From positions 62,001 to 126,000 of the forward strand of contig CAWCWN010000007.1 of NCBI GenBank assembly GCA_963799245.1: DNA of 64,000 bases, read 5' to 3'. This document shows, in pieces, positions 55,668 to 63,725 of the stretch. A program made the position numbers and the translations under genes. The stretch is from CAWCWN01 sp963799245. Its GTDB lineage: Bacteria; Chloroflexota; Ktedonobacteria; Ktedonobacterales; Ktedonobacteraceae. How positions within the stretch are numbered: the first letter of the stretch is position 1; each line of letters starts with the position of its first letter. The notes under the pieces are model-generated. The model worked only from the letters and a program-made list of their open reading frames with translations, was not told where the DNA came from and ran no database searches.

Positions 55668-56327
55668 ATGCGTCGCTTGATTTTAGTCCCGCTGCTGATC
55701 ATCATCGCCGTGCTCGCCATCGGCGGCGGCATCGCGTACTACTTATACAACAACTACATATACTACAGCACCGATGACGCCCAGCTGAACGGCCAGATCG
55801 TCAACGTCAACGCGCCCGCCACTGGCTCGCTCTCCGCCCTCAACGTCAAACTGGGCGACACCGTCACCAAAGGTCAGGCCCTGGGCACCGTCATCACCGC
55901 CACCACCGGCGCCAGCAAATCCGCCCCCACCACCTCTATCTCCAGCCCCATCAGCGGCAAGGTCATCCAGGTAAACGCCGTCCAGGGCCAGGCCGTAGCC
56001 CCCGGCCTGACCCTGCTGCAGATAACCGACCTGAGCAGCGTCAACGTGATCGCCTACGTCGACGAGGGCGCGATCAATAACGTCTCGCCGGGCCAGCAAG
56101 TGGATATCACCGTCGATGCCTACCCCGGCACCAGCTTCAGCGGCCACGTCCAGCAGATCGTGCCGGCCGCCGCCAGCGAGTTCTCGCTGCTGCCCACCCA
56201 GGACTACGCCAGCGGCAACTTCACCAAGGTCAGCCAGCGCATCCCCGTCATCATCTCCCTGGAGGGCAATGGCGGCAAGACGCTCGCCCCGGGCATGAGC
56301 GCCACAGTGACCATCCACCTCCACTAA
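55668..56327 (+). CDS. HlyD/EmrA-like membrane-anchored efflux adaptor, short form
   Basis: About 219 residues. One N-terminal membrane helix (LILVPLLIIIAVLAIGGGIA), a biotinyl-lipoyl-like beta domain split around residues 40-115 (STDDAQLNGQIVNVNAPATG and PISGKVIQVNAVQGQAV), then a beta-barrel domain. The long alpha-helical hairpin of Gram-negative EmrA is absent, as expected for a monoderm cell without a TolC partner. GAAAGGAA precedes the ATG at 55668. It is the third gene of the efflux operon and probably helps substrate release outside the membrane. Confidence 0.82.
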   Translation: MRRLILVPLLIIIAVLAIGGGIAYYLYNNYIYYSTDDAQLNGQIVNVNAPATGSLSALNVKLGDTVTKGQALGTVITATTGASKSAPTTSISSPISGKVIQVNAVQGQAVAPGLTLLQITDLSSVNVIAYVDEGAINNVSPGQQVDITVDAYPGTSFSGHVQQIVPAAASEFSLLPTQDYASGNFTKVSQRIPVIISLEGNGGKTLAPGMSATVTIHLH

Positions 56328-56451
56328 GCGCCCACGGCAAGGGGAGGAAGGAGCAAGGAGAACGGCATCTCCTCTCCAATCTGCCATGAGGGGTCCTCTT
56401 TTGCTCTTTTTCTCAACTTTAGCAGATCAGCTTACTTCTTGCGACACAACC

Positions 56452-56516
56452 CGTGATGCGACAGTGATGCTACACATCGGGACTGTGATATCCTTGTGCG
56501 CAGAGCAGTGTAAAGT
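56452..56516 (+). promoter_or_regulatory. Phased-GTGA promoter of the nitroreductase
   Basis: CGTGA (56452), AGTGA (56463), TGTGA (56484) and TGTGC (56495) at -59, -48, -27 and -16 from TAAAGT at 56511. Confidence 0.72.
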
Positions 56517-56580
56517 CTGTACCAATAAAGAATAGCGGTCTTCATCGCATGCCTCGTCGGATAGGGGAAAGGAAGAAATA

Positions 56581-57612
56581 TTGTTTCCATTGACAGGAAA
56601 TCCCAGAACCGCCTCCGCAGCAGACTTTCCTGCAGCAGGGACGCCTGCCGAGCAGTTGCGTTTCTTACTGAACTATGCGGTGCTTGCCCCTTCTGAGTAC
56701 AACACTCAGCCCTGGCTCTTTCGTGTGCTTGATAAAGAAGTTGAGCTTTATATTGATCGTTCAAGAAGGCTCCCCGTGGTTGACCCTGATGACCGGGAAA
56801 CGATGATCAGCTGCAGTGCAGCCTGCCTCAATTTGCGGATAGCGCTGCGGCAATTTGGCTACCAGGAAACAGTGGAAATCCTTATAGGCGACCCCATCCT
56901 CAATTTATTGGCGCGTGTAAGGATGGGGGAGAGGCGGCAGGCAACAGAAGAAGAGCATCAACTCTTTTATGCTATCCCACATCGACGGACCAATCGACAG
57001 GTGTTTGAAGATAGAGATTTACCCCCATCGTTCCTCTCGACCTGTGAGTCTCTGGCCCGAGAAGAAGGAGTATGGCTGCAAGTGGTGCAAAAGGAAGAGG
57101 AAAAACGCACCATTGCTGAGTTGATTGTAATGGGGGATCGCCAACAGTGGGCAGATAAGCGGTTTCGCCAGGAGCTTTCCGCCTGGCTTCGTCCGCAAAC
57201 AGATGAACGTCACGATGGGCTGCCTGGTTATGCGAGTGCCAAGGGAAATGTTGCTGGCCCAGCTGGCCCTTTGATCGTACGAACTTTTGATAGAGGGCCT
57301 CAAGAAGCGGCCAAGAATCGTCACCTCGTGGCCGGAGCCCCTGTTCTGGCCATCCTGGGAACAGGGTCCGATACCCCAGTCGATTGGTTTGCGGCAGGGC
57401 AGGCTCTCGAGAAAGTTCTTCTTTACGCCACTGTACAAGGCATCCAAACGTCCTTCGTGAATCAGCCCATCGAAGTCGGCTCCCTACGCTCGGGACTGAG
57501 CATCCTCATAGGGCGAAAGGACTTTCCACAGCTGGCGCTGCGTATGGGATATGCATCAGCTGTGCTGCCGACGCCTCGGCGCTCTATTCACCAAGTGTTG
57601 CTTGCATATTAA
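56581..57612 (+). CDS. Acg-like nitroreductase-family protein
   Basis: A 343-residue protein of the two-domain nitroreductase-like group that includes mycobacterial Acg (Rv2032). The start has LLNYAVLAPSEYNTQPWLFR, the FMN-fold entry; a second half-domain runs to GIQTSFVNQPIEVGSLRSGL and a C-terminal LRMGYASAVLPTPRRS. Acg sequesters FMN rather than reducing nitro compounds and is induced in dormancy; whether this one is active cannot be seen. The start is TTG with GGAAAGGAAG upstream. Expression is predicted from a phased-GTGA promoter. Confidence 0.85.
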   Translation: MFPLTGNPRTASAADFPAAGTPAEQLRFLLNYAVLAPSEYNTQPWLFRVLDKEVELYIDRSRRLPVVDPDDRETMISCSAACLNLRIALRQFGYQETVEILIGDPILNLLARVRMGERRQATEEEHQLFYAIPHRRTNRQVFEDRDLPPSFLSTCESLAREEGVWLQVVQKEEEKRTIAELIVMGDRQQWADKRFRQELSAWLRPQTDERHDGLPGYASAKGNVAGPAGPLIVRTFDRGPQEAAKNRHLVAGAPVLAILGTGSDTPVDWFAAGQALEKVLLYATVQGIQTSFVNQPIEVGSLRSGLSILIGRKDFPQLALRMGYASAVLPTPRRSIHQVLLAY

Positions 57613-57662
57613 ATGCAGGGGCGCACAACAGTGATCTGGGGGAGGTCCTGGAGTGGATTGAG

Positions 57663-57935
57663 GTGCTGGATGCCCGTGGCTGCAATCTGGAGGCAGAAGA
57701 TCAAATATCCTATCCCTATGCGCGCCGCTATCACCGTGATGAACTCGACTTGAGCTATCGTCAGAGCCGCTTTCGCCAACGCACACACGCGCAATTTGTT
57801 GAGCGAGGGCAGCTCATCGCTCCATCACGCAGCATGATTGAGCCGGCCGAAATTGTCATGCTGGTCGAGATACGCCTGCATCAAGAAGACCCGGAACGCT
57901 TACGGACAGTTCTTGCTGAGTACAAACGGAAGTGA
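57663..57935 (+). CDS. Possible small protein or C-terminal remnant
   Basis: About 90 codons with natural codon use: LEAEDQISYPYARRYHRDEL and LSYRQSRFRQRTHAQFVERG, then a Glu-rich end. There is no ATG in frame; the earliest reasonable start is the GTG at 57663, without a good ribosome site. It follows the nitroreductase in another frame and may be the tail of a lost gene. No family recognised. Confidence 0.38.
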   Translation: MLDARGCNLEAEDQISYPYARRYHRDELDLSYRQSRFRQRTHAQFVERGQLIAPSRSMIEPAEIVMLVEIRLHQEDPERLRTVLAEYKRK

Positions 57936-57970
57936 GGAGAAAAGCGCTTGCAGAGCCACACAGGAATGAA

Positions 57971-58009
57971 AGAGCCGGCACACCCTTCGTCGGAAGGGCG
58001 CGCCGCTCT
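57971..58009. terminator. Imperfect hairpin between convergent genes
   Basis: CCCTTC-GTCG-GAAGGG core with an outer AGAGC/GCTCT pairing. It lies between the nitroreductase unit and the convergent lytic-transglycosylase gene. Confidence 0.5.
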
Positions 58010-58079
58010 CTGGTACGTCAGAGGGACTGCTTAAGCGGCACTGGCGCTCAGTGATCTACACCAGCGCGACCGCCTGCGA

Positions 58080-58646
58080 TTATGGCGCGCAACTCCATTC
58101 GCGCCAGCTATAGCCATCGCGCACAAAGACGCTATAGGCAGCGTTAACATTGGCCCAGGCGTTGAAGGGCGAATAGCCAGCATAGGGCGTGGTACTCCAG
58201 GTGCCAGGCAGAAACTGGAAGACGCCCGAGGCGCCGCTGCTGCCGTTGTAGGCATTGGGATTCAGGCCAGATTCGCAGCTAGCCACACCCCTTGCCGCCG
58301 CAGCATAGGAGCCAAAGGCCTGGTTGATCATGCTTGCAACCGAAGCGCTTTGAGGCACAGTCACGTGCTGGGCAACCGCCCTCTGTCCCGGTACGAGCGC
58401 TGACAACAGCACTGCATGCTTAAGTGGGCTATACTGGACGTACAGCTGGCGCTGAGTGGATTGTTTAGGTGGCGTATAAGATATTGCTGCGTGCGCAACC
58501 CCGCGCGGCGGGGTTTCGCTCCGCGCAGTTTGTGACGCGAGAAATATACTTCCTTCTCCAACAACTCCCAGGATGACCAGGATAAGCAGCCCTGCTGAAA
58601 CTTTCTGACGTACTCCGCTTTGCAAAATTGATACGAAACGCTTCAT
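58080..58646 (-). CDS. Secreted lysozyme/transglycosylase-like protein
   Basis: A 188-residue exported protein. Basic start and one hydrophobic segment (SAGLLILVILGVVGEGSIFL) serve as signal or anchor, followed by a linker of about 65 residues. The C-terminal 75 residues form a lysozyme-like domain: VASCESGLNPNAYNGSSGAS, where Glu in CESG is the likely catalytic acid, then GVFQFLPGTW and WANVNAAYSV. It should cut peptidoglycan; the pattern is close to transglycosylase SLT and resuscitation-factor-like domains. It ends Trp-Ser-Cys-Ala-Pro, so the two Cys may pair. Confidence 0.82.
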   Translation of the reverse strand: MKRFVSILQSGVRQKVSAGLLILVILGVVGEGSIFLASQTARSETPPRGVAHAAISYTPPKQSTQRQLYVQYSPLKHAVLLSALVPGQRAVAQHVTVPQSASVASMINQAFGSYAAAARGVASCESGLNPNAYNGSSGASGVFQFLPGTWSTTPYAGYSPFNAWANVNAAYSVFVRDGYSWREWSCAP

Positions 58647-58897
58647 TATTTGTACCTATCCTTCTTAAAAACTCGAGGTCAATCACCGCGCTTGACCCCA
58701 ACGACCCAGAAGTATCGCTTCGACCGCCCACGCGCGCAGGTAAGACACGACGGATCGCCGCTGACATAGGAGGGAAAAGCAAGCCGCCTCTGGGGGGATC
58801 CTCAACAGATCTTATGTAATGTAACATATGTGCCACATGCTGCAGTTGACATCGACATTTTTCGCAAAATCGCTCGTAGAGCGGATTGTCAATGTAG

Positions 58898-58990
58898 AGC
58901 TTTTAGATGCCTCGACAGCAAAAATGGCCACGCATCCAAGTTCGCGCAAAAATTGCGCGATGTGGTTTGGCTTGTGACACACTGAGAAAC
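58898..58990 (+). repeat. Imperfect direct repeat, unit 1 (unit 2 at 58995-59088)
   Basis: About 93 bp beginning AGCTTTTAGATGCCTCGACAG and ending GACACACTGAGAAAC. Unit 2 follows 4 bp later with roughly 75-80% identity. Each unit contains GCGCAA...TT-GCG symmetric motifs. Confidence 0.72.
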
Positions 58991-58994
58991 ATAC

Positions 58995-59088
58995 AGCTTA
59001 GATACCTCGACAGTATAAAATGGCGACTCATCTCAGTTCACACAGAAATTGCGCAATGTTGGGTAGAGCTTTTGACACATTGAGAAAC
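58995..59088 (+). repeat. Imperfect direct repeat, unit 2
   Basis: Begins AGCTTAGATACCTCGACAG and ends GACACATTGAGAAAC. No gene or known element explains the pair. The remaining 58647-58897 and 59089-59270 show no supported gene. Confidence 0.72.
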
Positions 59089-59270
59089 GCAATGAAATGG
59101 AGGACTTTTTGGCTAGTGCAAAATAGGCAATTTAAAATAATAGCTGTGTTTAACGCGTTCTATCCCCAGCGACATGGCAATGCTTTTCCGGCTTACCGCT
59201 TCGATGCACCGCGAGAGCTCGTTTTTTTTGAATTTGAAGGATTATCCGAAAAACAGTATTATACTCAAAT

Positions 59271-59316
59271 GCATTCAGATGAGAAAGATGCAGCCGCATC
59301 TTTCTCATCTGAATGC
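59271..59316 (-). terminator. Perfect 21-bp hairpin after isocitrate lyase
   Basis: Bases 59271-59291 are exactly complementary to 59296-59316, loop AGCC. It begins 9 bp after the aceA stop. Confidence 0.72.
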
Positions 59317-59325
59317 AAGGATGTA

Positions 59326-60678
59326 TTAGACGAACTGCTCCACCTCTGTCGAGCCTGCCAGCGCGGTAGTCGAAGACATACCTCCTGCGACAATCTGAGA
59401 CACCTCGTCGAAGTATCCAGTGCCCACTTCGCGTTGATGTTTTGTCGCGGTATATCCATACCGTTCGAGTGCGAACTCGGCCTCTTGCAGTTCAGAATAG
59501 GCTGTCATGCCATGATCGCGATAGCCTAAGGCCAAATTGAACATGCTGTAGTTGAGAGCATGGAAACCAGCCAACGTGATGAACTGGAATGTATATCCCA
59601 TCTTAGCAAGTTCTTTCTGGAAGACTGCGATAGTATTGGTGTCGAGCTTCTTGCGCCAGTTAAATGACGGAGAGCAATTATAAGCCAGCATCTTGCCGGG
59701 GTATCGTGCGTGAATCTCGTCGGCGAAGTGCTGCGCCTCTTTGAGGTTTGGCTCAGATGTTTCACACCAGATCAGGTCACAATATGGTGCGTAGGAGAGT
59801 CCTCTGGCAATAGCTGCTTTTATTCCACCGTGCATTTTATAGAAGCCCTCTGGCGTTCGCTCTCTGGTGAGGAATTTATGGTCGACAGGGTCGATGTCAC
59901 TGGTGATCAAGTGCGCCCCATTCGCATCAGTTCTAGCAACAACAAGTGTTGGCACACCAAGTACATCGGCGGCTAAACGGGCCGCGACTAGATGCTTGAT
60001 TGCGGTTTGCGTTGGCACAAGCACTTTCCCGCCCATATGTCCGCATTTTTTCTCGGATGACAACTGGTCTTCAAAATGGACACCTGCAGCACCTGCCTCG
60101 ATCATCGCCTTCATCAATTCGAAAACATTCAGAGGTCCGCCAAAGCCGGCCTCGGCGTCCGCCACGATTGGCGCAAACCAGTAGGTGTCGCCCTTTCCCT
60201 CCACATGTTCAATCTGATCCGCACGTTGCAACGCCTGGTTAATTGTGCGTACCACATGCGGTACACTATTGGCTGGATAAAGGCTCTGATCCGGGTACAT
60301 CTGTCCGGCCATATTTGCATCGGCAGCAACTTGCCAGCCGCTCAGATAGATAGCCTTTAACCCAGCCCTTACCTGCTGTACTGCCTGGTTTCCCGTCAAT
60401 GCGCCTAGAGCTGCTACATAAGGCTCAGAGTGTAACAGATGCCAGAGCCGCTCTGCGCCAAGACGCGCCAGCGTATATTCAATTTGAATGGATCCGCGCA
60501 ACCGGATTACATCCTCAGCACTGTAGGGACGCGCAATACCCTGCCAGCGCATATTCTCCTTCCACTCTGCTTCAAGCTCGGCAGCATAGTCAGCGGCCAT
60601 TGCATGTTTATTTCTACTATGGCCATTTATACCATGTTTACTGCGTCCATCGCCCTTTACCGCATGCTGTTCGCTCAT
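59326..60678 (-). CDS. aceA: Isocitrate lyase
   Basis: A 450-residue isocitrate lyase that splits isocitrate into succinate and glyoxylate. The active-site signature is SSEKKCGHMGGKVLVPT with the catalytic Cys; other marks are the metal region VADAEAGFGGPLN and SPSFNW. The first 25 residues are a variable Lys/Asn/His-rich extension (ending near NKHAM). Glyoxylate-shunt or methylisocitrate function fits the propionate-CoA ligase and beta-oxidation genes nearby; malate synthase is not in the window. A purine-rich AGAGGAAAG lies 9 nt upstream of the ATG. Promoter at 60946-61010 with a 270-nt leader. Confidence 0.95.
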   Translation of the reverse strand: MSEQHAVKGDGRSKHGINGHSRNKHAMAADYAAELEAEWKENMRWQGIARPYSAEDVIRLRGSIQIEYTLARLGAERLWHLLHSEPYVAALGALTGNQAVQQVRAGLKAIYLSGWQVAADANMAGQMYPDQSLYPANSVPHVVRTINQALQRADQIEHVEGKGDTYWFAPIVADAEAGFGGPLNVFELMKAMIEAGAAGVHFEDQLSSEKKCGHMGGKVLVPTQTAIKHLVAARLAADVLGVPTLVVARTDANGAHLITSDIDPVDHKFLTRERTPEGFYKMHGGIKAAIARGLSYAPYCDLIWCETSEPNLKEAQHFADEIHARYPGKMLAYNCSPSFNWRKKLDTNTIAVFQKELAKMGYTFQFITLAGFHALNYSMFNLALGYRDHGMTAYSELQEAEFALERYGYTATKHQREVGTGYFDEVSQIVAGGMSSTTALAGSTEVEQFV

Positions 60679-60945
60679 AATGATAATCTTTCCTCTCTTC
60701 TAGGGCTAGTAGTGGATTTATGAGGGAGATACCATTGTCTCCTGCCTTTTCTCCACTTATCGGGGTTTGACTACTATCGTCCATCGGCAGCACCGAAAAG
60801 TACCGTAATTCGGGCCTGCTAGGAGCTAGCGGAACCAGGTCCCGAATGCTGCGCATCTTGGAAACGCCCTTCTACTTGCCCCAAGATGCTCATCATTTAT
60901 CTAGATCCTCACAATCATGTCCAATGACCAAACTTCTTCCCTTAG

Positions 60946-61010
60946 AGGGTATCATTATGATATCTCAATGCCATCGCAGAACAAGGAAGGAAGATCACAA
61001 TTAATTCACA
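60946..61010 (-). promoter_or_regulatory. Phased-GTGA promoter of isocitrate lyase
   Basis: Minus-strand TGTGA (-59, plus 61006-61010), TGTGA (-48, plus 60995-60999), TGCGA (-27) and TGAGA (-16), with -10 TACCCT (plus 60946-60951). Confidence 0.65.
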
Positions 61011-61120
61011 ACGTGTGATTTGAGTACCAAATCAGTCTCAAGAGAAGGATGATTGAAGAGAGAAATTACACTGCCGAAAACTCCAGATTTTGAAGGGATG
61101 GGCCAGGTAGCCAGCATAGG

Positions 61121-61222
61121 CTACCGGTTGTGGGTCACGATATCACTGATAGCCTGCCTGATGCGCTCCTCTGTGCCGGAGATGTTGGGAAGCCCGTCAA
61201 CGTATTCCGCAAGGTTGGCCAT
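61121..61222 (-). CDS. Possible 33-residue peptide downstream of the GH65 gene
   Basis: Reads ANLAEYVDGLPNISGTEERI after the start Met and ends in ISDIVTHNR. GAGGAGCG lies 5 nt before the ATG. A GCCGGTC/GACCGGC hairpin lies just upstream. It could equally be the start of a truncated gene. Not recognised. Confidence 0.38.
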   Translation of the reverse strand: MANLAEYVDGLPNISGTEERIRQAISDIVTHNR

Positions 61223-61343
61223 GGTTACGCTCCTCTCGCCGGTCTGGACCGGCTCTCACTTGTGACGGATGTACTCGTATACGTTCCTCGGGTGGAGGGC
61301 CCGAGTAGTCGCGGTCAAACGCGGTGTCCACCAGCCCGCCAAT

Positions 61344-63725
61344 TCAGAGGTCGAAGGTGTGGCTCTCCCCGGACCTGATCTCCCGTACCTGGTCTCCGAC
61401 ACCCAATTTCACCGACCGGTTCAGGCTGTCGACCTCGGCGCCGACCCGCAGACGGCCGTCCTCGAGGGTGACCTCGATCAGCAGCCCTCTGAAGCGCATG
61501 GGTAGGGTCAGACCGCGCAGATGGTCCATGGCCTTGGGGTTGAAGTAGAGGACGCCGTCGCGAATCACCTCGCCCAGGTAGCTGCGCTGCACCAGGTCCA
61601 GCGTCCCCGACATCACGCCCATGTGGATGCCCTCGGCCGTGGTGCCGCCCTGCACGTCGCCGACATCGCTCTCCAATGCCACCATGTACCGCTCCCAGGA
61701 GGTCGCCAGGTCGATCTCCGCGAAGATCCCGGCATACACTAAGAAGCTCAGTGTGGACCCGTACGAGGTGCGGGCATCGTAGTAGGTGACGGTCTTGCGC
61801 AGCGTCTCAGGCGTGTACGAGTAGCCGAGGCGCTCGAAAATTTGCTTCAGCTCATCCTGCCGGAACAGGTAGAACAACATCACGGCGTCCGCCTGCTTCG
61901 ACAGCTTGTAGCGGTCGGGATCCTTTCCCTCCGCCCGCAGGATGCGGTCGAGCCGCTGGATGTTGCCGTACTTCCGGCGATAGGCATCCCAGTCCAGCTC
62001 CTCCAGGTGCTCCCAGCCCTCGAACTGGCTGATGACGCCATCCGCGAGGAAGGGGACGTACATCTTGCGGCTCATCTCCTTCCAGGTCTCGATCTCCTGG
62101 TCGGTGAGGCCAATCCGCTCGCAGAGCGACCGCCGCCGCCGCTCTGGGAGCATGTCGAGCAGCCTGCCCGCAACCTCCGCGATCCACGCCACCATCACGT
62201 TGGTATACGCGTTGTTGCGCAGACCGGGCTTAGCGGAGTCTGGGTATTTCTCGTGGAATTCGTCCGGGCCCATGACGCCGTGGATCTCGTAGCGGCCACG
62301 TTCCGGGTTGAAGTGGGCGATGCTGGACCAGAAACGGGCGATCTCCATCATCATCTCGGCGCCCGGCCCGAGCAGGAAGTCGGTGTCTCCCGTTGCCTGG
62401 ATGTAGTGCCAGATGTTGTAGAAGATGGCCGCACCCACGTGCCGCTGGTTCCGGCTCAGGTCCGGTTCCCACAAGCCGGAGCGCGGATTGAGGTGCACGA
62501 CCTGGGTCTCTTCTTTGCCGTCGCTGCCACTCTGCCAGGGATACATCGCGCCCCGATAGCCGGCGTCGCGAGCCTGCGCGCGGGCCTCGTCGAGCCTGCG
62601 GTACCGGTACATCAGGAGGCCCCGCGTGATCTTCGGCAGCCGGAAGTTCAGGAACGGATAGACGTAGAGCTCGTCCCAGAAGATGTGGCCGCGATAGGCT
62701 TCCCCGTTGAGGCCGCGCGCGGGAACGCCGGCGTCCAGGTCGGCCGTATGGGGGGAGCATGTCTGCAGTACATGGGAGGCGTGGAAGCGCAGCAGGAACT
62801 GGACCCGGTCGTCGTTGGGCACCCGGATGTCGCAGTCGTCCCACAGCTCGTCCCACGCACGCTGATGACGGTCGAAGGCCTCGTCGAAGGTGCCGAAACG
62901 CCCGACCGCCTTCTCGGAGTTGTCCAGGGGCTCGCTGATCGCCCGGTCGTGAGAGGTGTAGAACGAGACCAGCTTCTCGACACGGACCGGTCGTCCTTGC
63001 TGGAGGTCGAAGCCCAGCGTCTGCTGGGCATAGTCCTCCATCAGATAGCGCCCGCGCTCGGCCTCCAGCTCACCCGAGTCTCCGTACACGCGCGTCCTCG
63101 CTGCCTCGGCCACGTAGATGCGGGACTGACGCGTCCGCGCTATCAGGGAGATGGTGTCCGCACACGGAGTCCGGGTCGCAATCGGATGCAGGTGGCGGCC
63201 CTCGAGCTCCTGGTAGCGGGCGACGCCCTGGTTGATGACGCGCGCGTCAAGCGCCGTGATGACCTCCACTGGGCCAGACCAGTTCTCGGCGGTGATGGTC
63301 CACTCCAGGGCCGCCAGGTGCATGTCGGCCATGCTGACGAAGCGCCTGCTGGAGAGCGTCGTCTCGCGACCCCGGCGGTCGCGGAAGCGAAGCCTGCGCA
63401 TCACCATCGCGTTGCGGAAGTCCACCTCGTGCCGGTAGCTCAGAAGCTCGACATTCTTCAGGTTGATCGGCTCGTCGCCGCCGATCCGGAGCTTGAGCAC
63501 GAGCCAGTTGGGAAGGTTGACCAGGTCCTCGTTGAGCACCGGGCGGCCGCCCATGATAGTCGTCTCCCGATTGTAGCAGCCATGTGCGTAGGTGCCCGGA
63601 TAGTGGACGTCGTCCACGTCGGCCCACTCGGCGCTGCCACGCGTGCAGAAATAGCCGTTACCGGTCGAGGTCAGCACCTCCCGCAGCCTCTCCTGCTCGG
63701 GCTCAAAGGAGTCGTAGGCGAGCAC
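61344..63725 (-). CDS. Glycoside hydrolase family 65 (trehalose/kojibiose-type phosphorylase)
   Basis: A 793-residue GH65 protein. N-terminal super-sandwich domain starting LAYDSFEPEQERLREVLTST, the catalytic (alpha/alpha)6 barrel with HIFWDELYVYPFL and the general-acid Glu in HGVMGPDEFHEKYP (near residue 488), and the phosphate-site end DVQGGTTAEGIHMGVMSGT. The family phosphorolyses alpha-linked disaccharides such as trehalose, kojibiose or maltose. The frame is preceded, in phase with it, by a PTPPGGGSEPNPKDWV linker, so the protein may once have been fused to the phosphatase domain just upstream. GC content is clearly higher than in the rest of the window. Confidence 0.92.
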   Translation of the reverse strand: MLAYDSFEPEQERLREVLTSTGNGYFCTRGSAEWADVDDVHYPGTYAHGCYNRETTIMGGRPVLNEDLVNLPNWLVLKLRIGGDEPINLKNVELLSYRHEVDFRNAMVMRRLRFRDRRGRETTLSSRRFVSMADMHLAALEWTITAENWSGPVEVITALDARVINQGVARYQELEGRHLHPIATRTPCADTISLIARTRQSRIYVAEAARTRVYGDSGELEAERGRYLMEDYAQQTLGFDLQQGRPVRVEKLVSFYTSHDRAISEPLDNSEKAVGRFGTFDEAFDRHQRAWDELWDDCDIRVPNDDRVQFLLRFHASHVLQTCSPHTADLDAGVPARGLNGEAYRGHIFWDELYVYPFLNFRLPKITRGLLMYRYRRLDEARAQARDAGYRGAMYPWQSGSDGKEETQVVHLNPRSGLWEPDLSRNQRHVGAAIFYNIWHYIQATGDTDFLLGPGAEMMMEIARFWSSIAHFNPERGRYEIHGVMGPDEFHEKYPDSAKPGLRNNAYTNVMVAWIAEVAGRLLDMLPERRRRSLCERIGLTDQEIETWKEMSRKMYVPFLADGVISQFEGWEHLEELDWDAYRRKYGNIQRLDRILRAEGKDPDRYKLSKQADAVMLFYLFRQDELKQIFERLGYSYTPETLRKTVTYYDARTSYGSTLSFLVYAGIFAEIDLATSWERYMVALESDVGDVQGGTTAEGIHMGVMSGTLDLVQRSYLGEVIRDGVLYFNPKAMDHLRGLTLPMRFRGLLIEVTLEDGRLRVGAEVDSLNRSVKLGVGDQVREIRSGESHTFDL

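Noticed and set aside
59020..59529. 169-codon plus-strand frame before and into aceA
   Set aside because: It overlaps the end of aceA and reads through the direct repeats and the aceA terminator hairpin, so it is not a plausible gene.
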